From assembly GCA_024278515.1 (NCBI GenBank), contig JAJRTA010000129.1, forward strand, positions 1 through 33,612: a stretch of 33,612 bases of DNA, read 5' to 3'. The notes under the pieces are model-generated. The model searched no databases, had not been told where the DNA came from, and saw only the letters and a list, made by a program, of their open reading frames with translations. Shown here piece by piece: positions 18,797-26,461 of the stretch. Positions within the stretch are counted from its first letter, which is position 1, and each line of letters starts with the position of its first letter. This DNA is from Candidatus Zixiibacteriota bacterium (GTDB lineage Bacteria; Zixibacteria; MSB-5A5; GN15; FEB-12). The position numbers and the translations under genes are program-made.

Positions 18797-19880
18797 CTTT
18801 TTTCAGTTCGCAATCAACTGGAGTGCCGCAATTTGGGACATGATTCTCGACTCCGCCTTACTCCTGTTGATCGGTCTCGGACTGGCGGGGCTGTTGCGGG
18901 TTGTTCTTAGCGAAAACAAAATCAACCGTTTCCTTAAAGGTTCCGGTCCCGGACCGGTATTCAAGGCGGCCCTGATCGGGGTTCCTCTGCCGTTGTGTTC
19001 ATGTTCGGTCCTGCCGGTAGCTCACCAGATGCGACGCTCCGGTATCAGCCGCGGCGGAACAGTTGCTTTTCTGATCTCCACCCCGGAATCGGGGGTTGAT
19101 TCCATCGCATTGACATATAGTCTGCTGGACCCGGTTATGACCGTGGCCCGTCCGGTCACCGCTTTTCTGACTGCTTTTACCGCCGGCCTGGTGGAGAACA
19201 GAATTGATCCGGGAGTCGATGACAACGTCAGCTTACAGGCTCCGACTGTATCGGATTGTTGCTCAACTTCTTGTGGATGTGAGACGACCTCTACCGAACA
19301 GTCTGCCTCATTATTACAGCGGATGTGGTCGGGGCTGAAATACGCCTATACCGATCTTCTGAATGATCTGGCCGTCTATCTGGTGATAGGATACTTACTG
19401 GCCGGACTGATCTCGGCTGTCTGGGGACCGGAAGCAGGTGGTTTGCCGGAAGTGTTGAGAACCGGCTGGGGGTCTTATATCGGTGCAATAGTAGTTGGTC
19501 TGCCGCTCTATATCTGCGCCGTTTCCTCCACGCCTCTGGCCGCAGCCTTGTTTATGGCCGGTTTCTCGCCGGGCGCGACGCTGTTATTCCTGATGGTCGG
19601 CCCGGCTACGAACATAGCATCCCTGGTTGTGGTCGGTAAGATTCTCAAAGGCTGGGCGGTAGTCCGGTATCTCCTGGCGATTGTTCTGGTATCGTTGGCG
19701 GTTGCTGTTATACTGGATTTCATCTACCTGCTGTTCAGACTTGATCCGACCAACTACGGTTCAGCGGTTGCTGATACCGGCTCGTTCGGCTGGGTGCATT
19801 CGATATCCGCTGTACTGCTGACGTTTGCAATAATCTGGTATTCCCTGAATGCTGTCATGCGACGTTTGTTCAGTTCATAG
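18789..19880 (+). CDS. SO_0444-type Cu/Zn efflux permease (DUF318/ArsP_1 superfamily)
   Basis: 363 residues with about eight hydrophobic segments in two blocks. Both blocks carry the family signatures: GVPLPLCSCSVLPVAHQMRRSG (C70, C72) in the first, GLPLYICAVSSTPLAAALFMAG in the second, plus ISTPESGVDS and MVGPATNIASL. Between the blocks is a polar cytoplasmic loop with the cluster DCCSTSCGC (C157, C158, C162, C164), a likely metal-binding loop as in this family. The role in copper/zinc efflux is known for the Shewanella namesake and inferred here. GTG start overlaps the TPR gene by 8 nt and has AGGAG nearby. No dedicated metal regulator is visible next to it. Confidence 0.88.
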   Translation: MDSFFQFAINWSAAIWDMILDSALLLLIGLGLAGLLRVVLSENKINRFLKGSGPGPVFKAALIGVPLPLCSCSVLPVAHQMRRSGISRGGTVAFLISTPESGVDSIALTYSLLDPVMTVARPVTAFLTAFTAGLVENRIDPGVDDNVSLQAPTVSDCCSTSCGCETTSTEQSASLLQRMWSGLKYAYTDLLNDLAVYLVIGYLLAGLISAVWGPEAGGLPEVLRTGWGSYIGAIVVGLPLYICAVSSTPLAAALFMAGFSPGATLLFLMVGPATNIASLVVVGKILKGWAVVRYLLAIVLVSLAVAVILDFIYLLFRLDPTNYGSAVADTGSFGWVHSISAVLLTFAIIWYSLNAVMRRLFSS

Positions 19881-19903
19881 ACCACAAACACATCCTTTTT
19901 TCA

Positions 19904-19940
19904 CTGGCATAGAGCAAGCCCAGTCGCCATAATTATATCT
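19904..19940 (+). promoter_or_regulatory. Candidate promoter for comF giving a nearly leaderless transcript
   Basis: CTGGCA (19904-19909), 18-nt spacer, CATAAT (19928-19933), only 7 nt before the ATG at 19941. No SD-like purine run precedes that ATG. Confidence 0.35.
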
Positions 19941-20654
19941 ATGCAACATGGTGAAACGACAACAGACAGTTGGGTTCGTCCGTTATGGGATTTTATTTAC
20001 CCTCCTCTGTGCCTGGGCTGCGGCGATTTCTGCAAGCAGAGTATTCAGGTCTGTGAGAAATGTCAGAGAGCTTTGATACTTAACGAACATCCCGTCTGCC
20101 TGAGCTGTTTTTCAGTTCTTGGTTCAAGTTCCTCCTGCTCGATGTGCGTACGGCAGGCGTTGCCCTTATACGCGCTTGGTGATTACGCCCCACCTCTCAG
20201 AGAAATAATTCTCCAGTTCAAGTTCAAGGGGATCACGAAACCGGCCGGATGGCTGGCGGCATTGCTTGATGAACAGTTCGGTGACCGCCTGAAACAACTC
20301 AAACCATTCGTGCTGGTACCGGTACCATTACATCCGAGCCGTGAAAATTACCGCGGCTACAATCAATCGACCCTGCTGGCAGAGCAACTCGGCCCCCTCC
20401 TGAAAGTACCTATAAACGAACAACTGATCAAACGTGTGGAAAAACGTCGACCGCAGGCAAAGCTCAGTATGAAACAGAGAAAGAAGAACATCCGGGGAGT
20501 GTTTCGATCGTCTCCCTCGGAAGAAAGAACACAACGGCTGATCCTTCTCGACGACGTTGTCACCAGCGGCGCCACAGCGACAGAGGCGGCAAACAGTCTG
20601 CGTGCAGCGGGACATGATGTAATCGCGGTAGTATCGCTGGCCCACGGACGGTAG
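19941..20654 (+). CDS. comF: ComF-family phosphoribosyltransferase-like protein
   Basis: 237 residues with the usual ComF plan. The N-terminal zinc-ribbon-like part has CxxC pairs (CLGCGDFC, VCEKCQ, VCLSCF, CSMC). The middle has the typical YAPPLREIILQFKFKG segment, and the C-terminal phosphoribosyltransferase domain has VPVPLHPSRENYRGYNQS and the PRPP loop LILLDDVVTSGAT. ComF proteins are linked to natural DNA uptake in Bacillus and Haemophilus but are widespread in non-competent bacteria, so competence is not implied. It is followed directly, with 6 nt between, by a XerD-like recombinase. A good SD is missing. Confidence 0.93.
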   Translation: MQHGETTTDSWVRPLWDFIYPPLCLGCGDFCKQSIQVCEKCQRALILNEHPVCLSCFSVLGSSSSCSMCVRQALPLYALGDYAPPLREIILQFKFKGITKPAGWLAALLDEQFGDRLKQLKPFVLVPVPLHPSRENYRGYNQSTLLAEQLGPLLKVPINEQLIKRVEKRRPQAKLSMKQRKKNIRGVFRSSPSEERTQRLILLDDVVTSGATATEAANSLRAAGHDVIAVVSLAHGR

Positions 20655-20660
20655 TTGATT

Positions 20661-21560
20661 ATGGATGTGAAACAGTTGATTGACGACTACCTGCACCACC
20701 TGAAACTGGAGCGTGCTCTGTCCGACAACACGATTAGTTCGTACCGCCGCGACCTGCAGGAACTAATCGAAACAACCAGCTTGAACGATATCGGCAAGCT
20801 AACCAATGAAACCGCCCGCCGCTTCCTGACTTACCTGACCAGTTCATCACAGAAACCCTCGACAATCGCCCGCAAGATTTCCTCGGCCAAACAGTTTGGA
20901 AACTGGTTGGCCGAAAAAGGCGCGTTGCCGCAGAATCCGTTCGCCGGACTGTCGGCGCCGCGAATCGCCCGCTATCATCCCTCATATCTGTCGCCTGAAG
21001 AAGTAAAACTGATTATAGAATCGATCGACACTTATACCCATCAGGGCCGTAGAGACCGGGCGATGCTTGAGCTTCTGTACGGCTCCGGGCTGAGAGTGTC
21101 GGAGTTGCTCAAACTCAGGGAAAGTGAGATCGAGTTCGAAGCCGGTTTTATCCGTGTAATCGGGAAAGGCAACAAGCAGCGGCTGGCCCCGCTGGGCGAT
21201 ATGGCCGCGCAGGCGCTCCACAACTACCTTGAGAACCGCCCGGAATCCGACCAGAAGTCCGCTTGTCTGTTCACGAATAATCAGGGGAAACCGCTTTCCC
21301 GGATCGGCTTCTGGAAAATAATCAAACGGGTCACGGCCCGGGCCGGTATTGCTAAGTCGGTGTCTCCACACACCTTCCGCCATTCCTTCGCCACCCACCT
21401 GCTTGACGGCGGAGCCGATCTGAGATTGGTGCAAGAAATGCTCGGTCATGCCGATATATCTACAACACAGATATATACCACGCTTGACCGGGAATACTTG
21501 ATTGCAGAGCACAAAAAATACCATCCTCGAGAATTGGCCCGGCCCAAAAACGGCCGATGA
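20661..21560 (+). CDS. xerD: Tyrosine recombinase XerD-like
   Basis: 299 residues, the exact size of XerC/XerD. The N-terminal SAM-like core-binding domain (LIDDYLHHLKLERALSDNTISSYRRDL) is followed by the catalytic domain. The full catalytic set is present: R145 (GSGLRVSEL), K172 (GKGNK), H237 and R240 (HTFRHSF), H263 (LGHADIS) and nucleophile Y272 (IYTT). The tail AEHKKYHPRE is the XerD-type end, so the more likely role is chromosome dimer resolution at dif with a partner XerC elsewhere. No dif-like site or integrase neighbours are seen. I use the ATG at 20661. A TTG two codons earlier is also open. Confidence 0.93.
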   Translation: MDVKQLIDDYLHHLKLERALSDNTISSYRRDLQELIETTSLNDIGKLTNETARRFLTYLTSSSQKPSTIARKISSAKQFGNWLAEKGALPQNPFAGLSAPRIARYHPSYLSPEEVKLIIESIDTYTHQGRRDRAMLELLYGSGLRVSELLKLRESEIEFEAGFIRVIGKGNKQRLAPLGDMAAQALHNYLENRPESDQKSACLFTNNQGKPLSRIGFWKIIKRVTARAGIAKSVSPHTFRHSFATHLLDGGADLRLVQEMLGHADISTTQIYTTLDREYLIAEHKKYHPRELARPKNGR

Positions 21561-22500
21561 TCAGCCTCGTACGATCTACCGTTTTGCTTTGAAGCAGTCC
21601 GGCTTTAATCTCGATTTTCATTTCGAGATGTTATATCGACCGGTCGAAACCAACTTTTATTATTTCGAAGATTTCGAAGAGCTGGTGACTATTTGCCGCC
21701 GGTATGAGATTGATGCCATCATAATCGGCGGCGCCGGTGACTTTTCACAGGCCATTGAGCTGGTACGCGATATCAAGCTCAATATTTTTCTCGCCATTAT
21801 CCCGGTAGTCCTGTATCACCCCGACCCGGATGACGCCACGATTCTTGCCGCTTATGAAAACGGAGCGGAGGATTTTATTTATGGTGACTGGAAAAACCGT
21901 TTGGTACAGGTTCGAGTTCGCCGTCTCCTCGAACGCAGTCAGCGGGATCTCTCGATCAACCCCTCGTCTCATCTGCCGGGACCGGCGATAATCGAAAACG
22001 AACTCGCCCGTCAGATCAACAAGCAGATCGAGTTCGCCGTCTGTTACGCCGACCTTGACAATTTCAAAGCGTATAACGACTACTACGGCTACTACAAAGG
22101 AGATAAAGTCATCCGCCTGACCGCCAGGGTAGTCAAAGACACCGTGTTCGATCTTTGTCGGGAAGGCTTTGTCGGCCATATTGCCGGTGACGACTTTATT
22201 ATTATTATACCGGTCGACATGGTCGAACCGATCTGCAAAGGGATCATCAAGACTTTTGATTCTCTTATCCCCTTCCGCTATGCCGAGAAAGACCGTGAAC
22301 GCGGTCATATCGAGACCACCAACCGTCGCGGAGAAGTGGAGAAGTTCCCCCTGTTGACGATTTCCATTGCCGTGGTGGTCAACAACAACGGCAAGTTCGG
22401 GCATGTGGGCGAACTGTCTAAAATGCTGGCTGATCTCAAAACCGCCACCAAGCAAAAAGAAGGCTCCAACTTCATGGTTGAGCGGCGGCGCAAGTATTAA
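21502..22500 (+). CDS. Degenerate receiver-GGDEF protein
   Basis: 332 residues if started at TTG 21502, inside the xerD 3' end. ATG at residue 43 (21628) is a later option. Residues ~22-145 have the spacing of a response-regulator receiver (AIIIGGAGD, PVVLYHPDPDDATI, AAYENGAEDFIYGDWKNRLVQVRVRRLLER), but the phosphoacceptor Asp is replaced by Gly and the conserved Lys is missing. Residues ~153-332 are a GGDEF domain (SSHLPGPAIIENEL, FAVCYADLDNFKAYNDYYGYYKGDKVI, FVGHIAGDDF). The active loop reads AGDDF at 228-232 and the upstream RxxD inhibitory site is absent. It may be a weak diguanylate cyclase, a GTP/c-di-GMP sensor or inactive. It is the third gene of the comF-xerD operon. Confidence 0.85.
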   Translation: MQSTKNTILENWPGPKTADDQPRTIYRFALKQSGFNLDFHFEMLYRPVETNFYYFEDFEELVTICRRYEIDAIIIGGAGDFSQAIELVRDIKLNIFLAIIPVVLYHPDPDDATILAAYENGAEDFIYGDWKNRLVQVRVRRLLERSQRDLSINPSSHLPGPAIIENELARQINKQIEFAVCYADLDNFKAYNDYYGYYKGDKVIRLTARVVKDTVFDLCREGFVGHIAGDDFIIIIPVDMVEPICKGIIKTFDSLIPFRYAEKDRERGHIETTNRRGEVEKFPLLTISIAVVVNNNGKFGHVGELSKMLADLKTATKQKEGSNFMVERRRKY

Positions 22501-22961
22501 GGCCGACATCAGGATCACCAGTTTACCCATCCGCACCCGGCCGTCGGGGAACTCCACCGTCCAGTAATGCAAGCCCGAGTAGTCGTGATAAAGGACAGAG
22601 CTGGTCCCCTGACATAAAGGCGACATCATACCGGCATGACAGGAAGTTAGGGTAAACGGACAGAATCGTCAACTTTCTCGACAGAGGATACTTCTACCAC
22701 GTACGAATCATCATCTACCGTGGAGGACGAGAGTCCACCACGCATAAAATCAATATGAGTAAGCCTCGTAATTCATGGTCTCACCGCGGCTATTAAACTA
22801 TACTGACATTTGATCTCCCCGCAACGCTGCTGCCATTGCCAAAAAAGATGAATGTAGTCTGATTTGGCCATTTTCTTCTCAATGTTTAGCCTTCCCTGCC
22901 GAAGGAAACTATATGATGACCTTATTAGAGTAGCAAACCACAGAAAGAGGATCGAAACATC
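22501..22961. other. Gene-free stretch between the GGDEF gene and the two-CW gene
   Basis: 461 nt without a convincing complete gene. No strong terminator stem is obvious after 22500. On the minus strand about 22629-22500 encodes a plausible protein-like phrase (SGLHYWTVEFPDGRVRMGKL) in the frame that continues as a shadow of the GGDEF gene; this may be a remnant. The right end has a good SD for the next gene. I see no RNA gene or repeat. Confidence 0.5.
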
Positions 22962-23255
22962 ATGAAGCAGAACTGCTGGGAAATCAAGCAATGCGGACGG
23001 GAACCGGGCGGCGCCAAAGCCCACGAAATGGGGGTTTGCGTTGCGGCCAAAGACAAAACATTCGATGGAATCAACAACGGCAAGTACGGTGGCCGTGTCT
23101 GCTGGGCTGTTGCCGGAACTCTATGCGGCGGGAAAATCCAGGGGTCTTTCACCGAAAAACAATTATCCTGCATGTCCTGTGATGTTTACAAGCAGATAAA
23201 AACCGAAGAGGGCTCTCAATTTGTCCTGAAACCTCAGAGCCAGACTACAACCTGA
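22962..23255 (+). CDS. Small two-CW domain cysteine-rich protein
   Basis: 97 residues with seven cysteines. It begins MKQNCWEIKQCGREPGG and later has GGRVCWAVAGTLCGG and SCMSC, which is the two-CW domain found in short proteins and at the ends of some regulators in delta-proteobacteria and FCB bacteria. The paired C-W motifs and the final CxxC suggest metal or Fe-S binding (C5, C11, C26, C47, C55, C70, C73). No signal peptide or membrane helix, so cytoplasmic. The ATG has AAAGAGG about 10 nt upstream. A strong terminator follows, so it is a single-gene unit. Function of the family is not known to me. Confidence 0.85.
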   Translation: MKQNCWEIKQCGREPGGAKAHEMGVCVAAKDKTFDGINNGKYGGRVCWAVAGTLCGGKIQGSFTEKQLSCMSCDVYKQIKTEEGSQFVLKPQSQTTT

Positions 23256-23287
23256 CAGAACGCTCCGTTTTCAGGTTTTGTATTGCC

Positions 23288-23326
23288 AAACCACCGGTCA
23301 TTACCAATGATCGGTGGTTTAATTTT
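23288..23326 (+). terminator. Intrinsic terminator after the two-CW gene
   Basis: AAACCACCGGTCATT (23288-23302), loop ACC, AATGATCGGTGGTTT (23306-23320): a 15-bp stem with one wobble, followed by AATTTTAA. The A/T ends on both sides could also let it serve the minus-strand gene starting beyond 23411. Confidence 0.85.
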
Positions 23327-23410
23327 AATGATGATGTCAACCTGAAAAAAGGAAAGTCATGCTCTGCCCCAAACCAAATGAAAACTGATGTAACTCCACC
23401 TGCAACCGGT

Positions 23411-23950
23411 TCATAGTTCGGCGACTATCCTGACCGGTAAACCGGTCGCGTTTTCGATATTCATGGGCAGGCAATAAATCTTGAATACCGGCTCTGTCAG
23501 CAGGTGAAGATTATTCAGATTCTCAACGACATAGATATCATGCCGCAGTAGATACTTATCAACCTCGCTGTGTTTTTCGCTTCTTACCAGTCCGGGAGCA
23601 TCGATACCAATCATATTGATTTTTCTGGAGATCAGATAGTCGATAGCTGCTTGTGACAGCTCCGGCGAGTCTCCGAAATACTCTTTGTCGGGATATTGTT
23701 CACTCAGCCAGTCGGTTCTGATTATTACAAAATCGCCATGCTCAATAGTTGGCAGGTCTTCAGGTTCAATTGCCCGCCCCCTGACATGAGAGACATCAAC
23801 CAGCCTGCCGGTACTGATGAACCTCTTCAACTCAATGTGCACAGATGGTCTTTTGTCAAGATGGGTCCCCATGTGACCATACTTAGCCGCCGGGCTATGG
23901 GACAAGAAAGGATTGTCTTCGGAGACAGGTAGAGTTAAATCTACTAACAT
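23411..23950 (-). CDS. Cyclase-family (kynurenine formamidase-like) metal hydrolase
   Basis: About 179 residues from the ATG at 23950, where the domain begins (MLVDLTLPVSEDNP); TTG at 23977 is a longer option without a good SD. The metal motif HMGTHLDKR corresponds to HxGTHxDxP of the cyclase/formamidase family (PF04199), although the usual Pro after Asp is shifted by one (DKRP). GDFVIIRTDW and IGIDAPGL are the second conserved strands, and VVENLNNL ends the fold. Family members hydrolyse N-formylkynurenine, isatin and related amides, or are of unknown use. No kynurenine-pathway gene is nearby, so the substrate is open. Minus strand, upstream of nothing obvious. Confidence 0.88.
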   Translation of the reverse strand: MLVDLTLPVSEDNPFLSHSPAAKYGHMGTHLDKRPSVHIELKRFISTGRLVDVSHVRGRAIEPEDLPTIEHGDFVIIRTDWLSEQYPDKEYFGDSPELSQAAIDYLISRKINMIGIDAPGLVRSEKHSEVDKYLLRHDIYVVENLNNLHLLTEPVFKIYCLPMNIENATGLPVRIVAEL

Positions 23951-24072
23951 ATTATTGTAACCGGCATACTCATTCAACCTGTCGACATTCGACCAATTTT
24001 ACTAAGTGCCCTGAAGATTTCCTGATAATAACCAGACACTGCCGAACTGACTCCATCATTCAAATAAAAAAA

Positions 24073-24146
24073 TACCCCCGGCAGGACTCGAACCTGCTAC
24101 CCTCTGCTTAGAAGGCAGATGCTCTATCCGGATGAGCTACGGGGGC
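24073..24146 (-). tRNA. tRNA-Arg (anticodon TCT)
   Basis: Minus-strand cloverleaf of 74 nt: acceptor GCCCCCG/CGGGGGT (G1-T72 wobble), D arm AGCTC...AGAGC, anticodon stem TCTGC/GCAGA with loop CTTCTAA (anticodon TCT), T arm GCAGG TTCGAGT CCTGC and discriminator A. CCA is not encoded; a run of seven T follows at once and probably terminates it. Confidence 0.97.
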
Positions 24147-24173
24147 ATTATAATTACCCTTGTTGTCAGGCCA

Positions 24174-24404
24174 CTATTTGCCTGCATCGCACAAATCAAG
24201 ATAGGTGCAGGATAAACAGTTTGCAACGTTAAAATCCTTCAGGGCTTTTCTGTTCAGGTGGTTGCATCCGATCTCGAACCATTCCCTTATCAACTTTTCT
24301 CCGTCTTTCCCCCGGATCAACAGGAGGTGACCTTTCAGCTTCCGAGTCCCACCCGTGCGAAAAATCGGCTTGTCTCGACCTTCGCAATCTCGTAACTTGA
24401 ACAC
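24174..24404 (-). CDS. Small hypothetical protein with C-terminal cysteine cluster
   Basis: 76 residues from a GTG start, the only start before an upstream stop. I recognise no family. The middle is basic (RKLKGHLLLIRGKDGEK) and the end is NCLSCTYLDLCD, a CxxC plus Cys group that could bind metal. There is no visible SD. It lies 27 nt upstream of the tRNA on the same strand, so it could be transcribed with it. It may be a genuine small gene, but chance is not excluded. Confidence 0.4.
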   Translation of the reverse strand: MFKLRDCEGRDKPIFRTGGTRKLKGHLLLIRGKDGEKLIREWFEIGCNHLNRKALKDFNVANCLSCTYLDLCDAGK

Positions 24405-24452
24405 TACTGAAAACTGAAGCTATGACCTTCGCATCTCATACCGGAGGAGATA

Positions 24453-26459
24453 ATGAATCGATTCTCATCCCCGGTGGTCATGCTCGCTTTGCTGTTGTGC
24501 TTTCTGTTGGGAGCCTACAGCTCGGCGACCGCCGCCTACCCTGCCCCCAAAGAGATTGAACAAACCTTAAAAGAGCTGGCCGACCGGAATAAGAACGATG
24601 CCACGCTGATCGAACTGGCACGAACGCCCGGCGACAGACCGGTCCACCTGCTGGAACTGGGCGCAAAAAACGCCAATCTCCCCGCGATAATGGTAGTCGC
24701 CAACATGGAAGGTGACAGTCCAATGGGCAGTTCAGCCGCGCTTGACCTGGCCCGGCTGTTGTTGACCGACTGGAAAGATGAACTGGCGGTCCATCGCTGG
24801 TATATCATTCCCTGCGGTAATCCGGACGGCTACGCGCGATATTTCGAACGCCCCTTGACCGGCTCCACCGTTAACGACAGTCCGTTCAACGCGGACAAAG
24901 ACGACGCCACCGATGAGGACGGTCCTGATGACCTGAACGGTGACGGGTATATTACAAAAATGCGGCAGGTTCACCCGGAAGGTAACTGGGTGGAGGTGGC
25001 CGATAATCCGATCCTGATGCGCAAAGTCGACCGTAAGAAAGGCGAGGTCGGCAAGTACCGGTTGTACGAAGAGGGAATCGACAACGACGGCGACGGTCGG
25101 ATCAACGAAGACGGACCGGGCGGCGTAAACCCCGGACATAATTTCCCGCACAATTTCCGCCACTTCACCGAGACTGACGGCCCCTGGTCGGCCAGTGAGA
25201 ATGAGTCGCAGGCCATCCTGCGTTACTGCTTCGATCATCCGGAAATCGCCATGGCCGTTACATTCGGCCGCTCCAACAGCCTGAAGAGTGTTCCGGAGAG
25301 TAATCGTCGTGCTGAGGCCGGTGGCAGTAAGTTCAAACTGCCCAAACGTTGGGCCAGACGTATGGGGATTGATCCCGAGAAGGAATTCGCGATGAGTGAA
25401 CTTCTGCCGATGGCGCGTGATTTTACCGGCTACAAAGAACTCACGGAGGATATGCTTTTGCAATGGCTTGATGCCGGCGCCAAAGTCAATCCGGACAAGA
25501 ACGATATCGGATACTGGAAAGAGATCAGCGAGCGTTTCAACGATTTCCTTAAAGAAAATGACCTTGACGGCAAAGCGCTCGACGCTCCCGGTTTCTCCAA
25601 CGGCTCGTTCGAGGAATGGGCATATTACCAGTACGGTGTGCCCAGCTTCAGTTTGAACTTCTGGACATTACCCGAACCCGAGAAAGCTCAAGAAGAAAAG
25701 AAAACAGACGATTCCACGCTGACTCTGGATCAGCTTGAGAAAATGTCCGCCGAGGAAGTTATCGCGCTCGGTGAAGAAAAAATCGCTGCTTTTCTGAAGA
25801 CACAAAATGCTCCCGCACAGTATACCGCCGCTATGGTCATAAAAGGACTCGAAGGAGGAATGATCACACCCCGGCGGATGGCTGAAATGATGCGAAAATC
25901 CGGAAAAGATGATGAAGGCGGGGCGGATGAAAAAGACGAAGCGCTGTTCAGCTTCAATCCCGACGCTTTTGTCGCCTGGCAGGAATACAATCACCCTACC
26001 CTCGGAAAGGTCGAGATTGGCGGCATGATCCCGACATCGGATCATACACCGCCGTTCGACACAGCCGCTGAGAGGATATCCAAACAACTTCCTTTTTTGA
26101 AGAACCTCGCCTCACTCCTTCCTCGCCTTGTCATCAAAAAGGTTGAGCTGACCCGCCGCAGTTCGGGAGTATGGTTTGTCGAGACCTGGATAGGCAACGA
26201 GGGTTTCCTGCCGTACCCCACTCATCAGGGGAAACGATGTCAGCGACCCGCCCCGGCAGTTGTGACAATCAGCGGAAAGCCGGCCGACTTTCTCGAAGGA
26301 CGGCCTCGTCAGCCGCTTGGTCTGCTTGAAGGCAGCGGCGGAGTGGAAAAATTAAGCTGGTTGTTACGTGCGCGTGACGGCAGTAATGTGACAATCAAAG
26401 TGAGTAGTTTCTCCGCCGGTTCGGACGAGAAAGTGGTATCGCTCAAGGAGGCCAACTGA
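24453..26459 (+). CDS. Secreted M14 carboxypeptidase-like pseudoenzyme with Ca-loop insertion
   Basis: 668 residues with signal peptide (LALLLCFLLGAYSSATAA). It aligns along its length with the M14 zinc carboxypeptidase encoded next door, but the active site is lost. Where the partner has zinc ligands H94 and E97 (IHGNE), it has E86 and S89 (MEGDS). The third ligand H289 becomes G272 (VTFGR), the substrate Asn-Arg pair is not kept, and the general base E361 becomes N402 (SLNFW). Residues ~145-225 carry aspartate-rich DxDxDG-like loops (DKDDATDEDG, DLNGDGYI, IDNDGDGRINEDG). A charged ~100-residue helical insert (about 405-500) has no counterpart. SD GGAGGAGAT precedes the ATG. It may be a binding or regulatory partner of the active enzyme, which overlaps its stop by one base. 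Confidence 0.85.
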   Translation: MNRFSSPVVMLALLLCFLLGAYSSATAAYPAPKEIEQTLKELADRNKNDATLIELARTPGDRPVHLLELGAKNANLPAIMVVANMEGDSPMGSSAALDLARLLLTDWKDELAVHRWYIIPCGNPDGYARYFERPLTGSTVNDSPFNADKDDATDEDGPDDLNGDGYITKMRQVHPEGNWVEVADNPILMRKVDRKKGEVGKYRLYEEGIDNDGDGRINEDGPGGVNPGHNFPHNFRHFTETDGPWSASENESQAILRYCFDHPEIAMAVTFGRSNSLKSVPESNRRAEAGGSKFKLPKRWARRMGIDPEKEFAMSELLPMARDFTGYKELTEDMLLQWLDAGAKVNPDKNDIGYWKEISERFNDFLKENDLDGKALDAPGFSNGSFEEWAYYQYGVPSFSLNFWTLPEPEKAQEEKKTDDSTLTLDQLEKMSAEEVIALGEEKIAAFLKTQNAPAQYTAAMVIKGLEGGMITPRRMAEMMRKSGKDDEGGADEKDEALFSFNPDAFVAWQEYNHPTLGKVEIGGMIPTSDHTPPFDTAAERISKQLPFLKNLASLLPRLVIKKVELTRRSSGVWFVETWIGNEGFLPYPTHQGKRCQRPAPAVVTISGKPADFLEGRPRQPLGLLEGSGGVEKLSWLLRARDGSNVTIKVSSFSAGSDEKVVSLKEAN

Positions 26460-26461
26460 TG
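26445..26461 (+). promoter_or_regulatory. Strong ribosome binding site for the second M14 gene
   Basis: AAGGAGG (26445-26451) and 7 nt later ATG (26459), inside the end of the preceding gene. It fixes the start and indicates independent or coupled re-initiation. Confidence 0.85.

Noticed and set aside
20661-21560. XerD-like gene as a sign of an integrated element or attachment site
   Set aside because: Length and C-terminus match housekeeping XerD, the neighbours are chromosomal genes, and no att repeat or phage gene is seen. The tRNA at 24.1 kb has no adjacent integrase or repeated 3' end.
24147-24155. TATAAT-like sequence just upstream of the tRNA as its promoter
   Set aside because: The hexamer directly abuts the mature 5' end of the tRNA, so transcription would begin inside the gene; no -35 at suitable spacing.
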